From Candidatus Cloacimonadota bacterium (GTDB taxonomy: Bacteria; Cloacimonadota; Cloacimonadia; Cloacimonadales; TCS61): a DNA stretch of 37,653 nt. The notes under the pieces are model-generated. The model was not told where the DNA came from. It saw only the letters and a program-made list of their open reading frames with translations, and made no database searches. Position 1 is the stretch's first letter. Each line of letters begins with the position of its first letter. Location of the stretch: contig JAUXIJ010000032.1 of assembly GCA_030621085.1 (NCBI GenBank), forward strand, positions 1 to 37,653, given 5' to 3'. Made by a program: the position numbers and the translations under genes. Positions 8,120-18,409 of the stretch are shown here, one piece after another.

Positions 8120-9409
8120 CTAATTTTCTCTTTCTGCAATCTTTTTACTGATCATCTCGGCAGCATTATCAAGTGCTTCTTTTGGGCTCAGTATTCCCCT
8201 GATCACTTTTTCTATAACATGCTCTTCGATATACTTCCTGGTTTCAAACCATTCGCTTATCTGCGGTTCAAAAGTAGCATAATTCAACTGGTCGTAAACT
8301 GAAGCGATCTCCGGATTAGATTCCAGTCTTTTCTTAAGAACATCTTCCTGGAAAGCACTTTTTCGGACAGGCATGTAGTAAGTCAAATCAGACCATTTCG
8401 CAGTCTGTACAGTATCTGTGAACCATTTTACAAATTCCCAGGCTGCTTGTTCTTTCTTTTTGTCTTCTTTTTTAAAGATAACCACATTCGTACCACTGAT
8501 TATATTTTTCTTTGTATCTTTAACAGGAATTGCAGAAACACCCAGGTCAAAATCGATACCTGTACGCAGCATATAGGCTAGCGAAACGCTGGAATCTTCG
8601 TAAAAGGCACACTTCCTGGCAGTGAAATCTTTCTGTCCTTCATAACCGGGAGATAGATATCCGGTTTTATCTACATTTAAAATGTTAGATAAAAACTCCA
8701 GAGCACTAACACCAGCTTTGCTGTTAAACATAGGTTTTGTATTATCTGCATTCATTATTTCCCCGCCAGCCTGCAGGAGAAGATTTTCAAATTGCCAGGC
8801 ACTGATCTTCATAGTTGTACCATACTGATCTATCCTGCCGTCTTCATCCAAATCTTTTGTCAGGTTTATACAATATTCTCTGAAATCATCCCAGGTTACA
8901 GGTGGTTTATTCTGATCGTATCCATGCTGAAAAAGGATATCTTTATTGTAATACTGCACACGAACACTTTTGTTGAACGGGAACGAAACCAGCTTCCCAT
9001 CTATCGTATTGCTTTTGATAAATACAGGATAAATATCATCCAGGTCTTCCTCTCCAAAGCCAGAATCAGCATTAATAAATTCCTGCATGGGAATGAGCAC
9101 ATCACCTTCTATCATATTTGCTATCCAGGCTTCATATGCTTGTGCTACATCTGGTTGATTCCCGGTTTGAATAGAAGCCATCAGCTTTTGGGAAAGTGCT
9201 GTGTAGTTTCCCATATTTATCGATGTTACATGAATATCCGGATGTGTTTCATTGAAATCAGTAACCAGTATTTCAAGTGCATCACCCAGCGGACCACCCA
9301 TGGCCTGCCAGAAGACAACTTCCGTTATATCATCGGATAAGGTTTCCTTTTTATTACAACTCAGAATGAACAAACTAAGAATTACAAATAAAATCACAAA
9401 TCGTTTCAT
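8120..9409 (-). CDS. ABC transporter substrate-binding lipoprotein (sugar type, family 1)
   Basis: This 429-residue extracytoplasmic solute-binding protein is of the MalE/UgpB class. Residues 1-19 are a lipoprotein signal ending in the lipobox LFILSC, so the mature protein would be membrane-anchored through that cysteine. The sequence has VVFWQAMGGPLGD, LVTDFNETHPDI, PDVAQAYEAWIANM, and the C-terminal AAWEFVKWFTD typical of the family. The ATG at 9409 has GGGAG 7 bases upstream; a TTG at 9439 extends the frame but adds residues before the lipoprotein signal and is rejected. No permease or ATPase gene is nearby, so it is an orphan binding protein. The glycerol-phosphate or oligosaccharide preference cannot be decided. 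Confidence 0.9.
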   Translation of the reverse strand: MKRFVILFVILSLFILSCNKKETLSDDITEVVFWQAMGGPLGDALEILVTDFNETHPDIHVTSINMGNYTALSQKLMASIQTGNQPDVAQAYEAWIANMIEGDVLIPMQEFINADSGFGEEDLDDIYPVFIKSNTIDGKLVSFPFNKSVRVQYYNKDILFQHGYDQNKPPVTWDDFREYCINLTKDLDEDGRIDQYGTTMKISAWQFENLLLQAGGEIMNADNTKPMFNSKAGVSALEFLSNILNVDKTGYLSPGYEGQKDFTARKCAFYEDSSVSLAYMLRTGIDFDLGVSAIPVKDTKKNIISGTNVVIFKKEDKKKEQAAWEFVKWFTDTVQTAKWSDLTYYMPVRKSAFQEDVLKKRLESNPEIASVYDQLNYATFEPQISEWFETRKYIEEHVIEKVIRGILSPKEALDNAAEMISKKIAEREN

Positions 9410-9530
9410 AATCAGCTCCCATAAATTTCTCTCTGGCAAATTAAAATGAGCACTTTCAAAGTCAATAATATTTTTAATATTGAAAGAATATAGAATTATT
9501 TGAACTTGAAGGGTATTCTTATTTTAAAAT

Positions 9531-9691
9531 CAGCATAATATAAATTGCGTTATAAAATTGGCGATAAGCAAGCGTTAAGAAAAATCTTCTGTTTGAGTTG
9601 TTTTCTAATTTCTTTCATAGATTCTACTTAGAAAATAACGAGTTAAGATTTTTTAGCGGTGTTCACCAATTTTAGTAATTTATATTCGCTG
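9531..9691. repeat. 161-bp nested imperfect palindrome (MITE-like or structured element)
   Basis: The left and right halves are imperfect reverse complements over about 75 bases per arm. Matching blocks in order from the ends inward are CAGC, AATATAAATT, AAAATTGG, AAAATCTT (with small gaps) and GTTNTTTTCTAA (9597-9608 against 9628-9639), leaving a 19-base apical loop. The ends are CAGC (9531-9534) and GCTG (9688-9691). No target-site duplication is evident and there is no coding capacity. It could be a miniature inverted-repeat transposable element or a long structured RNA. Confidence 0.65.
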
Positions 9692-9736
9692 GGAGTTTTT
9701 TATCCGCCGTAGCTTAAGCGGAGGAGGATTCTTTGC

Positions 9737-9768
9737 TTCATTTCTTTTGTTTACACAAAAGAAATGAA
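9737..9768. repeat. Perfect 14-bp stem, 4-base loop hairpin
   Basis: TTCATTTCTTTTGT (9737-9750) is the exact reverse complement of ACAAAAGAAATGAA (9755-9768), with loop TTAC. It follows the TCCGC/GCGGA dyad at 9703-9722, and the two may form one repeat unit. There is no T-run on either side, so it is not a standard terminator. Confidence 0.75.
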
Positions 9769-9909
9769 GATCAATGCTTATTAGCCTCTGAATGAAAAAT
9801 CTTCTTGTTATTCTTAAGAACTAAAAATATAATAATTTAATGTGTTTTCAGGAGTTACTTGGAGTAAATAATAATTTGACAAAACAAGATTAAAATTTGT
9901 TTTCAAATC

Positions 9910-10407
9910 ATGAAAGAAATAAAGACATTAAAAAAATCAACATTTCAGGAAGCAGTTAAGTTCGTGAAGCATCCTGCAAAAGTAGCCATAGCTGTAGTAA
10001 AATGCAGCGAAGATAAATTCAATCTTATCACACTCGAATGGTTCATGAGGACTTCGATAAAACCACCGATGTTCGCAATTTCTATTGGACACAGCCGTTT
10101 CTCTTATGAATGCCTGCAGAAACACAGGTTTTTTAATTTATGCTTTCCCTCCAAAGAACTGGCAAAAGAAACATTGCTCTGCGGCACAAAATCGGGGCGT
10201 GGTATAAATAAACTGGAAGTTACAGGTTTGGAATGGTTTAAAGGAAGATTAGCTCAACTTCCTGTTTTAAAAGATGGGGTTGCCAACTTTGAATGTGAAA
10301 TTACAACTCAGGTAAAAAGCGGTGATCATACTATTTTTGTGGGAGAAGTGAAACACTCCTGGTTGAATGAAGAAAAGGAAGTGCTTACTGTTAAGGATTT
10401 GATGTAG
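9910..10407 (+). CDS. Flavin reductase-like FMN-binding protein (flavoredoxin type)
   Basis: This 165-residue cytoplasmic protein belongs to the PF01613 split-barrel flavin reductase family. Recognisable family pattern: a strand with PAKVAIAVVKC, then N-L-I-T-LEWFMRTSIKPPMFAISIG, SYECLQKHRFFNLCFPS, the G-T-K-S-GR-INKLEVTGL segment, and a final strand FVGEVKHSWLN. Such proteins bind FMN and reduce flavin or short-chain metabolites using NAD(P)H or ferredoxin. No ribosome site is seen before the ATG, so translation may be weak or the message nearly leaderless. It is followed after 11 bases by the SIR2-like gene, which suggests one transcript; why the two are paired is unknown. Confidence 0.85.
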   Translation: MKEIKTLKKSTFQEAVKFVKHPAKVAIAVVKCSEDKFNLITLEWFMRTSIKPPMFAISIGHSRFSYECLQKHRFFNLCFPSKELAKETLLCGTKSGRGINKLEVTGLEWFKGRLAQLPVLKDGVANFECEITTQVKSGDHTIFVGEVKHSWLNEEKEVLTVKDLM

Positions 10408-10418
10408 GAGGTAAGAAC

Positions 10419-11351
10419 ATGATAACAGAAGAAACTGTTTTTATACTAGGAGCCGGTGCAAGTAGACCATATGAATATCCTGTTGGCTCAGAATTACGAA
10501 AGAAAATATGCATTAAGCTTAAAGCTGATTTTCTTGATAATGAAATTGATTCAAATGAAGTATACATCACTCAATTCATGGATGCATATGCCCATTCAAA
10601 TGTTTATTCTATTGATAAGTTTTTAACAAATAATCCCAATTTTGAATATATTGGAAAAAAAGCAGTTGTTTATTATATCCTTGAATCAGAAGTAAAAAGT
10701 AATTTTCCTTATCAACTGAAAAGCTCAAAATTAGATTGGTTTAGTGAGTTATATAACATAATGACAAATGAAATGCTTGGTGCTGATTCTTACAATCAAT
10801 TTCTTAATAACAAAGTGTCTTTCATAATTTTTAATTATGATCGAATGCTAGAAGCATTTCTTTTTGATTCTCTGAGAAATAATTACAAGCATATTCCTTT
10901 TAATAAAATTTCGGAAATTATTAAGAAAATCTCAGTCATACATGTTTATGGAAAAATCGTAAATTTACCATGGGAAGGTTCGACAGAATCTGCACAATAC
11001 AAGAAAGTGGATTACCAGAATCACGAAGTATTAGATAATTATATAGAAAACATCAGAGTCATTTATGATGAAAGAAATGAAGATACTATAATTGAAAAAG
11101 CAAAGAGTATTTTAGAAAAAGCAGAAAGAATTTTCTTTCTTGGATTTGGTTATGCGAAAGAGAATCTTCAATTATTAGGAATGCCAAGTATATTAAATAG
11201 GGATCATAGAATATTTGGTTCAGCTCTTGGACTTAGTCAGAATGAAATTGATAAGATATCATCAATATTTAAGACTATTGATAATAAAAGCTTTCACCAT
11301 ATTCATATTGAAGATTGTGATTCAAAAATGCTATTAAGAAATTATTTATGA
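10419..11351 (+). CDS. Standalone SIR2-like NAD-binding protein (possible defence NADase)
   Basis: This 310-residue protein has divergent sirtuin motifs in the right order: nucleotide-binding GAGASRPYEYPVG (residues 11-23), D66-K-F-L, F138-N139-Y-D141-R, H175-V-Y-G178 (the expected catalytic histidine), and FLGFGYAKEN near residue 236, the second Rossmann motif. It lacks the zinc-binding cysteines of deacetylase sirtuins. SIR2_2-type proteins of this kind act as NAD-degrading effectors in several anti-phage systems (Thoeris ThsA, DSR, SIR2-pAgo families), where the Asn and His are essential. No sensor domain or partner gene is recognised apart from the upstream flavin reductase. An AGGAGG site sits 7 bases before the ATG. 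The defence role is inferred. Confidence 0.75.
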   Translation: MITEETVFILGAGASRPYEYPVGSELRKKICIKLKADFLDNEIDSNEVYITQFMDAYAHSNVYSIDKFLTNNPNFEYIGKKAVVYYILESEVKSNFPYQLKSSKLDWFSELYNIMTNEMLGADSYNQFLNNKVSFIIFNYDRMLEAFLFDSLRNNYKHIPFNKISEIIKKISVIHVYGKIVNLPWEGSTESAQYKKVDYQNHEVLDNYIENIRVIYDERNEDTIIEKAKSILEKAERIFFLGFGYAKENLQLLGMPSILNRDHRIFGSALGLSQNEIDKISSIFKTIDNKSFHHIHIEDCDSKMLLRNYL

Positions 11352-11418
11352 TTTGACGTAAAATATAAAAAACCTTGCGAATGTCGAACAAGTAAGAAGC
11401 TCGAAAACATCTTGAGTA

Positions 11419-11467
11419 AACACGTTCAGGACTTATCAACCACTCTTCTGGGCTTAGTGAACATGTT
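11419..11467. repeat. Inverted repeat between convergent genes
   Basis: AACACGTTCA (11419-11428) pairs with TGAACATGTT (11458-11467) with one mismatch, extended outward by GTA/TAC with a bulge. The loop is 29 bases. It lies in the 134-bp gap between the convergent SIR2-like and beta-helix genes. A short T-run occurs on the plus side only after about 16 bases, so terminator function is uncertain. Confidence 0.4.
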
Positions 11468-11485
11468 ACATTATTATTGACTTTT

Positions 11486-14400
11486 TTATTTCAACAGCAA
11501 ACATTTCTTCGAAGTTATAATCTTGTCATCAATATTCAATTTATAGAAATAAACTCCTGAGCTTACATTTTTACCTTTCTCATCTTTCCCATCCCAAACT
11601 ACCGAATGTTTCCCTGCTGGAAGTGCTTCATTAACAAGCGTCTTCACTTTTTGTCCTTTTATATTGAAAACATCGAGAATCACAAACAAGGATGTTTGTG
11701 CTACGGAAAATGAGATCATTGTTTCAGGATTGAACGGATTGGGATAATTTCCGTAAAGTTTATTGATAAATGGAATAATCTCCTGCTTATCATTATTTAC
11801 ACCTTCCCATTCATAAGCCCCCATATCAGGTGCTATTCCGAAATATTCATCAGGAGTCATATTGAGCAGAATAATGCCTTGCCATTCAAAAAAAGCAGTA
11901 CCTGCATCGATACAGGGAGAATCTTCGGTGAGTCGATAATCTCCATTTTGTGGGTCTGCAAATAATGGGTCTTCATCTATGTTACCATCAAGCCAATTTA
12001 TTGAACCATTATTATTGGTTACTACTCCGATTTCCCCTCCCTGAATATCAGAATATGCAACAGTTATGGAATTAGGTTCACCCCAACTATAAAATTCAAT
12101 CTCTTGAGGAAAGTTATTCCATAAAATTGAGTTCACTAAAATTGGATGAGAGCCATAAAAGCAGATAATTGCACCTCCATAGTAGTTATGCCAATTGTGT
12201 GAAATAGTTGTATTTATTATAACAGGATTTGAATTATGTAAGCACTTAATTCCTACATAATCGTTATCTGCAATAAGCACATTTCTTATTGTCGGACTGG
12301 AATTGTAATCGCAAATTATTCCTTTTCCGGTATTATTAGAAATGGACAAATTAACTAAATCAGGATTAGAATTTTGAGTACATTTAATTGCTGAACTGGA
12401 AGAATTTATAATAGACATATCTTGTATGGTTACATTCTGAACTCCATCAAGATATAATACCTGATCTTCATTATCTCCATTAATTATTGTTTCAGCAATA
12501 CCCCATCCCTGCAATGAAACATAACTTATGCAGTGAACCGGCAGAAATTCTCCGGTTGTTCCCGGACCAAATATTCCTGCAGAAAGATAAATAGTATGCA
12601 AGTTAAGACTATCTGCTTGAATCCGTGAAATAGCAGAAGTCACTGTTTTTAAGGGGTCATCCCAGGAAAGTCCGGTATTGGAATCGTCTCCTTCCGGTGA
12701 AACATATAGATCGGCATTGACCTGCGGCAACATCCCATGCAATATATCAAATGTAAAATTATCTATCGGGCAGGCATGATATCCGGTGGGATTCATTACT
12801 GTAAAAGTATCTACTATTACATTCATCATTTGTTGTGAATACAGATCATTACCCATGGGCGAAGTGTTCAAGTAAATATTACATCTATTATTTTCACTAA
12901 ATACGGGACATGAATCTTCATAACAACAAATTCCACCACCACTATAGTTGGCAATATTATAAGAAATAGTAACATTTTCCAAACTAGGATTTGAATTCCT
13001 ACAATTTATTCCACCCCCATCATAAGCTGTATTTTCAGAAATAAGAACATTATGAAGTTCAGGGTCTGAATTTTTACAAACCATACCACCACCGTTATAA
13101 CCAGCAAAATTCCCGATAATATTTGTGGAAGTAATATCGGTTTCAATATTTTGACAATATATTCCACCTGCTGTTTCATCAGCATGATTAGCTAAAATAT
13201 CCGAACCAATTATTGTTAACGTAGATCCATGGCTAAAAATTCCACCATAATGTTTAGCTGCATTATTTATCACTGTTATGTTATTGAAAACAGAATTTGA
13301 GTTAGTATGATAAATTCCTCCTGCTGTTCCTGCAGTACAATTAGATACAGTTAGATTTGTTAAATTTAAATTCGAATTTTCACAATGTATTCCTCCACCA
13401 TCCCAATATGCTTGACCATTAGTCAAAGTTAGTTCTTCAATATTTATATCATTAGCTCCTATACAAAAAACTACGCTTTCTTCCATATTTGCGTCTATTA
13501 TTGTTGAATTTTCTCCTGCCCCTGAAAAAGAAATATAACTTGTACAAATGATTGGGAAATTCTCTCCATTTGTATCCGAACTAAATGTACCTGAATCGAG
13601 ATAGATTGTGTGAGGGTTAAGACTGTCAGCATAAATTATAGATAAAGCATAATGAATCGTTTTGAGAGGATCAGCCCAGGATAAGCCGCTATTTGAATTA
13701 TCACCATCCGGTGAAACATATAAATCAGCATTTACCTGCGGTTCTAATCCATGTAAAATATCAAACGTAAAATTATCGATGGGATACGCATGAAAATTTG
13801 TAGGCATCATTACGGTAAAAGTATCAACGATCACCTCTATAATTTCATTGGAAAATTGATATAAGTCGTTGCCGAATTGTGCACTATTTGAATAAATATT
13901 ACATCTATCTTCTATATCAAAATTTATTGTTGAACCTGTAGAATAAATTCCTCCTCCTTTTGACTCGGCAGAATTTAATGAAATTGTTACATTGGAAAGA
14001 ATAGCATCAGTATTATACAAGAAAATACCACCTGCTCGCCAACCTCCGGAATTGTTAGAAATAATAACATTTCCCATACTTAGATTGGAACCATCACAGC
14101 AAATTCCGCCACCAGAACCATCTGCCGTATTTTCTGAAATAACTACATCCTCCAGTAAGGAGTTAGAACCTGAGTGAAAAAAAATACCTCCACCGGATGA
14201 GCCACTGAAATTGTTAATTATCATAACATTTGTTATACTAATATTAGAATTCTCCCGGCAGTAAATTCCACCACCATGCAAGTTGACAGAATTGTTTGAT
14301 ATTATCATATTTTCTAAATTCGGATTGGAATTATAACAATAAATGCCTGCTCCAAATGACTCTACTGTATTTTCTAAGATTTGTAGATTTTCTAAACTCG

Positions 14401-14821
14401 GGTTGGAATCTAAACAAAATATTCCACCTCCAAGATAATGATAATAACCATTACCATCAGGATCTGCATAAGTTCCACTTCCATTTCTTATTGTTAATCC
14501 GCTTAATATTGCAGAAGGATTTTCACCACATTCAAAAGTTACTACAGAAGCGCTATCCGGGTTTGAAGGTTGACCACCATCTATAATTGTGTTGGAGATA
14601 TATGTTGTATCATGGGTTGTAAAAAATAGCGAAGCAACCGTGATATTTTTCCCATTGTAATTAATATTTTCAATATAAATTCCTGGTTGAACAAGAACTG
14701 TATCGCTATTAACGGCTACATTAATCCCTGCCTGGATTGTTGGTTGGTCCGCGGGGATATTTATAATAGTCGCATATAGAAAGGTTGTTAAAAATGAGAA
14801 AATAAATATAAAAGTTTTCAT
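11486..14821 (-). CDS. Secreted right-handed beta-helix protein with internal duplication and sorting module
   Basis: This 1111-residue exported protein has a signal peptide in residues 1-17, then many short parallel beta-helix rungs of the form GGGIYC.NSNP.LEN..IS.N, as in polymorphic outer-membrane/pectate-lyase-like proteins. A module occurs twice: [47 protein letters not shown], then a new set of rungs. The DUF1565-like segment YVSP..D...GLSW starts each repeat. The final 85 or so residues are the type IX-like sorting module ending [16 protein letters not shown] ribosome site precedes the ATG. Likely role: surface or extracellular polysaccharide binding or cleavage, or adhesion; no lyase active site is evident. 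It follows the C25 protease gene by 46 bases. Confidence 0.88.
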   Translation of the reverse strand: MKTFIFIFSFLTTFLYATIINIPADQPTIQAGINVAVNSDTVLVQPGIYIENINYNGKNITVASLFFTTHDTTYISNTIIDGGQPSNPDSASVVTFECGENPSAILSGLTIRNGSGTYADPDGNGYYHYLGGGIFCLDSNPSLENLQILENTVESFGAGIYCYNSNPNLENMIISNNSVNLHGGGIYCRENSNISITNVMIINNFSGSSGGGIFFHSGSNSLLEDVVISENTADGSGGGICCDGSNLSMGNVIISNNSGGWRAGGIFLYNTDAILSNVTISLNSAESKGGGIYSTGSTINFDIEDRCNIYSNSAQFGNDLYQFSNEIIEVIVDTFTVMMPTNFHAYPIDNFTFDILHGLEPQVNADLYVSPDGDNSNSGLSWADPLKTIHYALSIIYADSLNPHTIYLDSGTFSSDTNGENFPIICTSYISFSGAGENSTIIDANMEESVVFCIGANDINIEELTLTNGQAYWDGGGIHCENSNLNLTNLTVSNCTAGTAGGIYHTNSNSVFNNITVINNAAKHYGGIFSHGSTLTIIGSDILANHADETAGGIYCQNIETDITSTNIIGNFAGYNGGGMVCKNSDPELHNVLISENTAYDGGGINCRNSNPSLENVTISYNIANYSGGGICCYEDSCPVFSENNRCNIYLNTSPMGNDLYSQQMMNVIVDTFTVMNPTGYHACPIDNFTFDILHGMLPQVNADLYVSPEGDDSNTGLSWDDPLKTVTSAISRIQADSLNLHTIYLSAGIFGPGTTGEFLPVHCISYVSLQGWGIAETIINGDNEDQVLYLDGVQNVTIQDMSIINSSSSAIKCTQNSNPDLVNLSISNNTGKGIICDYNSSPTIRNVLIADNDYVGIKCLHNSNPVIINTTISHNWHNYYGGAIICFYGSHPILVNSILWNNFPQEIEFYSWGEPNSITVAYSDIQGGEIGVVTNNNGSINWLDGNIDEDPLFADPQNGDYRLTEDSPCIDAGTAFFEWQGIILLNMTPDEYFGIAPDMGAYEWEGVNNDKQEIIPFINKLYGNYPNPFNPETMISFSVAQTSLFVILDVFNIKGQKVKTLVNEALPAGKHSVVWDGKDEKGKNVSSGVYFYKLNIDDKIITSKKCLLLK

Positions 14822-14867
14822 GATTTCCTCCTCAGAAAACTTTCTAGGACAGCTCAGAGAGCTATTC

Positions 14868-17800
14868 TTACTTAATCAATATCATTTTCTTTGTTTTTTC
14901 ATAATTACCAGTGTTCAATTGATAGAAATATACACCTGAGCTTACGTTTTTACCTTTTTCATCTTTCCCGTTCCATACAACAGAATGCTCACCTGCTGAA
15001 AGCTGATTACTGACAAGCTGTTTCACCTTCTGACCTTTGATATTGAAAATGTCGAGAGTCACAAACGAGGATGCTTGTGCTACTGAAAATGAAATTGTTG
15101 TTTCAGGATTGAACGGATTAGGATAGTTTCCGTGAAGTTTAGTTATGGAAGGAATAACCGATATATTATCTGCAGATACTTCAGGGTTCAATGGCGGGAA
15201 GATAATATAGTCTATCCAGGTACAATCTGAACCGCTGGTTACAGCCTGATCTTTTATATACCTCCATTTAAAGCTGTGATTACCGGCTGTTACAGGGAAA
15301 TCAACTTGTTCCCACGGTTTTTCACCAGCCCATTTATCCATCTCTATATCATCGATATAAAATGAAAGATAGTCATAATAATTTCCTGTTGCAGAACCAA
15401 CGTCTTCACATGATACTTTACGCCAGAAGCTTATCTCATCATCATACAAGACTTCAGTTTCCAATATCAACCAGGTTTCCTGATTATGAGTAATAGATCC
15501 AGATTTAGCACAGTAAGTACCTTCATAAGATTCTATACTTATTATCCAATCTGCATCGCCTGCAAATTCCCAGTTATAATTAGAAAAATCTCCAGTTTCA
15601 AAATCTTCGATACAAAGCCCAACGATTAGAGAAAAACTATCGGTGATAAAATAATCGTTATCTGCACTCAGTTCAAAATCAAAAGCTATTATATGCCCCA
15701 GAGGAACTTCATCTGAAACAACTACACTACAAACGACATAGCTTCCACTTGAATTTGCATTTAAAGAATCAATTACCAAAGGAAATATTGTGATAGAAAT
15801 AAACGGATCGGTTGATGATATGCCGGGAATTAAATTATACGCATCTGCCCCACCTGTATTATTAAGTTCGATAATAAGTTCAGCTTCTTCTCCCGGGTCG
15901 AGAATACCATTCTCACCATCCTGTACGATCACATTCTCTAAAGTAATGATAGGAGCATATCCTATAAAATCAATATTTTGTTCCCATTCTCCTTCATCGG
16001 CTGTTATGGTAACTAAAATTGTAATCGGATGTTCATCGGGTATTTCATTATCCACATCAAAATCGAATGCATCGATCAGATCGATCGTACCACCGCTTGG
16101 AATAGTTCCAGCATTTTCAGTGTTATCATTAATTGTAATATAAATATTTTCAGAAGATATTTCTACGACTGCATTATGAATATCTCCAACTCCACCAACA
16201 TCTTCCAAAGTAACACTCAGAACAGCGTTCTCCCCGAATTCGACAACATCATCGTTTCCGGAAATAACAGAATAATCAGAAACGACCACAAAATATCCTG
16301 ATGGAATTACCTGTACAGGATAAGTAATCGGAGGACGATTATAACCACTGATGATCAGTTCGGCATCACCGAGTACAACAGAAACAGCATCAAATACTAT
16401 ATCTGCATTCCCTGATGCGTCAGTCATTTCAGTTCCGATCAGCTCTCCATCTTGCATTAATGTGCATTGCATTTCTTCAACCGGACTTCCCCCGCTTTCT
16501 ACATACACAGAATATGTAGATGTTCCCATGAAAATTACGGAATTATGGGTTACATCTATTTCAATGGGTTCATCTGTCCAGATGGATAATGCAGGATCTC
16601 CCAGCACATTACAATCATAGAAACACCAGCGCAAAGCACCTTCTTCCCACTGTCCGAGTGCTGTAACCCAGGGTGATGTATCTATCTTAGATTCCAGATG
16701 AGCAGAACCTATCCAGCGCGTTTTATCGCTGTACAGAGCGTCTACAAATTCCCTGTGCAGGTGTAAAGATGGTCCTTCTGTTTGTCCTTCGTTAAACCAC
16801 CCGTAACGGGAATTTCCAACAAAAGCTGCAGCAAAATTATCAATTTTTACCATATGTTCTGCAATGCAGTCACTGGAATCGAAACCACCACTCATACAAC
16901 CATGAGTGTAAACAAAGGTGAAATTATGATCAGTTCCATTGACTAATGAGAAATTTGTATTAGTAATATCGGAGGTATTCATTCGCATATTGTAATTCGT
17001 GCTGGCATGTCCGGCATGATGAATAAAGGATTTTCCTTCATTTATTTTGTTAATCAATTCCGTATCTGACCAGGAGCCCAGATCGCGGTCGTACATTGTT
17101 TCATAATCATGATCTACAGGAATTCCATTTGTTGTGTATCCATTATCGTCATGAAAACCTATAAGAAGATCTAAAAAGTCACCACCCCATGTAAGCGGGT
17201 TACTATACATATGTTCACCCAGCAGAAGCGGTTTCTGCAATTCACCAAGAACGGGAGTATCCTGGTAAGATACTGTTTTATTGAGCATAATACTTAATTC
17301 GGAAAGATTACTGAAAGACATTCTGCCCACAGAAATATCAGGAAGCAGATCATCTTCTCCGATCTCACCCCAATTATTATCTCCGTCATCATTCCAGGTG
17401 CCATCCAGAGCAGAAAAATACAAGTCAGCAGGAATATCATTATCTTCGTAACCACTTCCCGAATCTACATAACAGTAAAATCCCCGATACGGAACGTGCT
17501 CCACATCTCCAGCTAATAAAACTTGTTCAATGCCGCTATCCTGGTATTCTTGTATAATATAATTTCTCATCTTCTCCGGAGTATCCTGCCCCGGCATATT
17601 GGCATTGATATATTCTATTGTTACAATTTCAGTGATTATACCTCTCATTAAATACAGATCGATGTAAGACTGGAATTCATTTTCAAATTGTGCGGCTGTG
17701 ATTATCAGTATTTCATATTCATCCTCACGGGAATTCCTGTTTGGATATAATGAAATATTCCGGACATTCTGAGCGAATCGGGAAACTTTTTCCACAACAC

Positions 17801-18356
17801 TTCGGGAAGTTCTAAGATTATTTAGAGCTGAAATAGCTTCTTGTGAAGATCCAGTTACAATCTTTATTTCCACTTCTTTAAAATAAGTAATTTCCCCGCT
17901 GGAAGGAATATACTGCACAGGAGTAATTGAGCAAAGTGCAAACCCGAAACCATTCATAAATTCTGTTATCAATTCTCCAGATAATTTAGCAGGATACATT
18001 TCATGCGATACATAAATACTGTTGTTGATTATAAACTCTTCCGATCTTCCTTCCGATATCGGTCTTGATTGCTGCTGCGGGTAAAGATCGAAAAAACCCG
18101 GAATAGTTGTTTCATCCTTCCCGATAATCTCAATGCTTACAGCTTCTTCACCGGGTGGAAGTAATATCGATACAGAATGATACGGCAATACAGGCTCACC
18201 CACTACTCCAGTCAATAATGTGTTATCAAAATTAATTACTTGAAATCCATCACGATCTGAAATTATGTAGTTATCAAAAAAGTAAGTTTGTTCAATGATA
18301 TCTGCATAAAGGCAAAATGAAGTGATCACAAAAAACATAATTAATATTTTTTTCAT
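14868..18356 (-). CDS. Gingipain-like C25 cysteine peptidase with C-terminal sorting module
   Basis: This 1162-residue secreted protease has a signal peptide (1-18), a propeptide region to about residue 205, and a caspase-like C25 domain (about 210-570). Catalytic residues are H450 in HHAGHAS and C487 in [11 protein letters not shown], the expected pair. After it come Ig/CARDB-like beta domains (about 585-905) and a MAM/jelly-roll-like domain ([11 protein letters not shown]... to DYIIFPP, about 915-1065). The sorting module ends KKMILIK. The length is close to that of PorU, the C25 sortase of type IX secretion, but the terminal sorting module suggests a cargo protease. A small AGCTC/GAGCT hairpin lies just after the stop (about 14851-14863). 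GAGG precedes the ATG. Confidence 0.9.
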   Translation of the reverse strand: MKKILIMFFVITSFCLYADIIEQTYFFDNYIISDRDGFQVINFDNTLLTGVVGEPVLPYHSVSILLPPGEEAVSIEIIGKDETTIPGFFDLYPQQQSRPISEGRSEEFIINNSIYVSHEMYPAKLSGELITEFMNGFGFALCSITPVQYIPSSGEITYFKEVEIKIVTGSSQEAISALNNLRTSRSVVEKVSRFAQNVRNISLYPNRNSREDEYEILIITAAQFENEFQSYIDLYLMRGIITEIVTIEYINANMPGQDTPEKMRNYIIQEYQDSGIEQVLLAGDVEHVPYRGFYCYVDSGSGYEDNDIPADLYFSALDGTWNDDGDNNWGEIGEDDLLPDISVGRMSFSNLSELSIMLNKTVSYQDTPVLGELQKPLLLGEHMYSNPLTWGGDFLDLLIGFHDDNGYTTNGIPVDHDYETMYDRDLGSWSDTELINKINEGKSFIHHAGHASTNYNMRMNTSDITNTNFSLVNGTDHNFTFVYTHGCMSGGFDSSDCIAEHMVKIDNFAAAFVGNSRYGWFNEGQTEGPSLHLHREFVDALYSDKTRWIGSAHLESKIDTSPWVTALGQWEEGALRWCFYDCNVLGDPALSIWTDEPIEIDVTHNSVIFMGTSTYSVYVESGGSPVEEMQCTLMQDGELIGTEMTDASGNADIVFDAVSVVLGDAELIISGYNRPPITYPVQVIPSGYFVVVSDYSVISGNDDVVEFGENAVLSVTLEDVGGVGDIHNAVVEISSENIYITINDNTENAGTIPSGGTIDLIDAFDFDVDNEIPDEHPITILVTITADEGEWEQNIDFIGYAPIITLENVIVQDGENGILDPGEEAELIIELNNTGGADAYNLIPGISSTDPFISITIFPLVIDSLNANSSGSYVVCSVVVSDEVPLGHIIAFDFELSADNDYFITDSFSLIVGLCIEDFETGDFSNYNWEFAGDADWIISIESYEGTYCAKSGSITHNQETWLILETEVLYDDEISFWRKVSCEDVGSATGNYYDYLSFYIDDIEMDKWAGEKPWEQVDFPVTAGNHSFKWRYIKDQAVTSGSDCTWIDYIIFPPLNPEVSADNISVIPSITKLHGNYPNPFNPETTISFSVAQASSFVTLDIFNIKGQKVKQLVSNQLSAGEHSVVWNGKDEKGKNVSSGVYFYQLNTGNYEKTKKMILIK

Positions 18357-18409
18357 ATATTCCTCACTAAATATTTTGTGATAAAGGATGCTGCAAAATG
18401 AAAACCGTA

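Larger units (their letters stand above)
9440..9909. other. Gene-free divergent stretch of 470 bp filled by palindromic elements
   Basis: This stretch separates the divergent binding-protein and flavin-reductase genes. It contains a 161-bp nested palindrome (9531-9691), a TCCGC/GCGGA dyad (9703-9722) with palindromic core GCTTAAGC, and a perfect 14-bp hairpin (9737-9768). A TTGACA box on the plus strand (9876-9881) may be the -35 of the flavin reductase promoter, though no good -10 is seen at the usual spacing. No coding sequence is visible. Confidence 0.6.

Noticed and set aside
10419..11351. Calling the SIR2-like gene a classical protein deacetylase
   Set aside because: The zinc-binding cysteine pairs of deacetylase sirtuins are absent and the protein is divergent outside the NAD motifs.
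11352..11485. Bidirectional terminator between the SIR2-like and beta-helix genes
   Set aside because: The only dyad has a 29-base loop and lacks adjacent T-runs; it is kept only as an inverted repeat.
14849..14867. AGCTC/GAGCT hairpin after the C25 gene as a terminator
   Set aside because: No T-run follows and the next gene's ribosome site begins within 30 bases, so read-through is likely.
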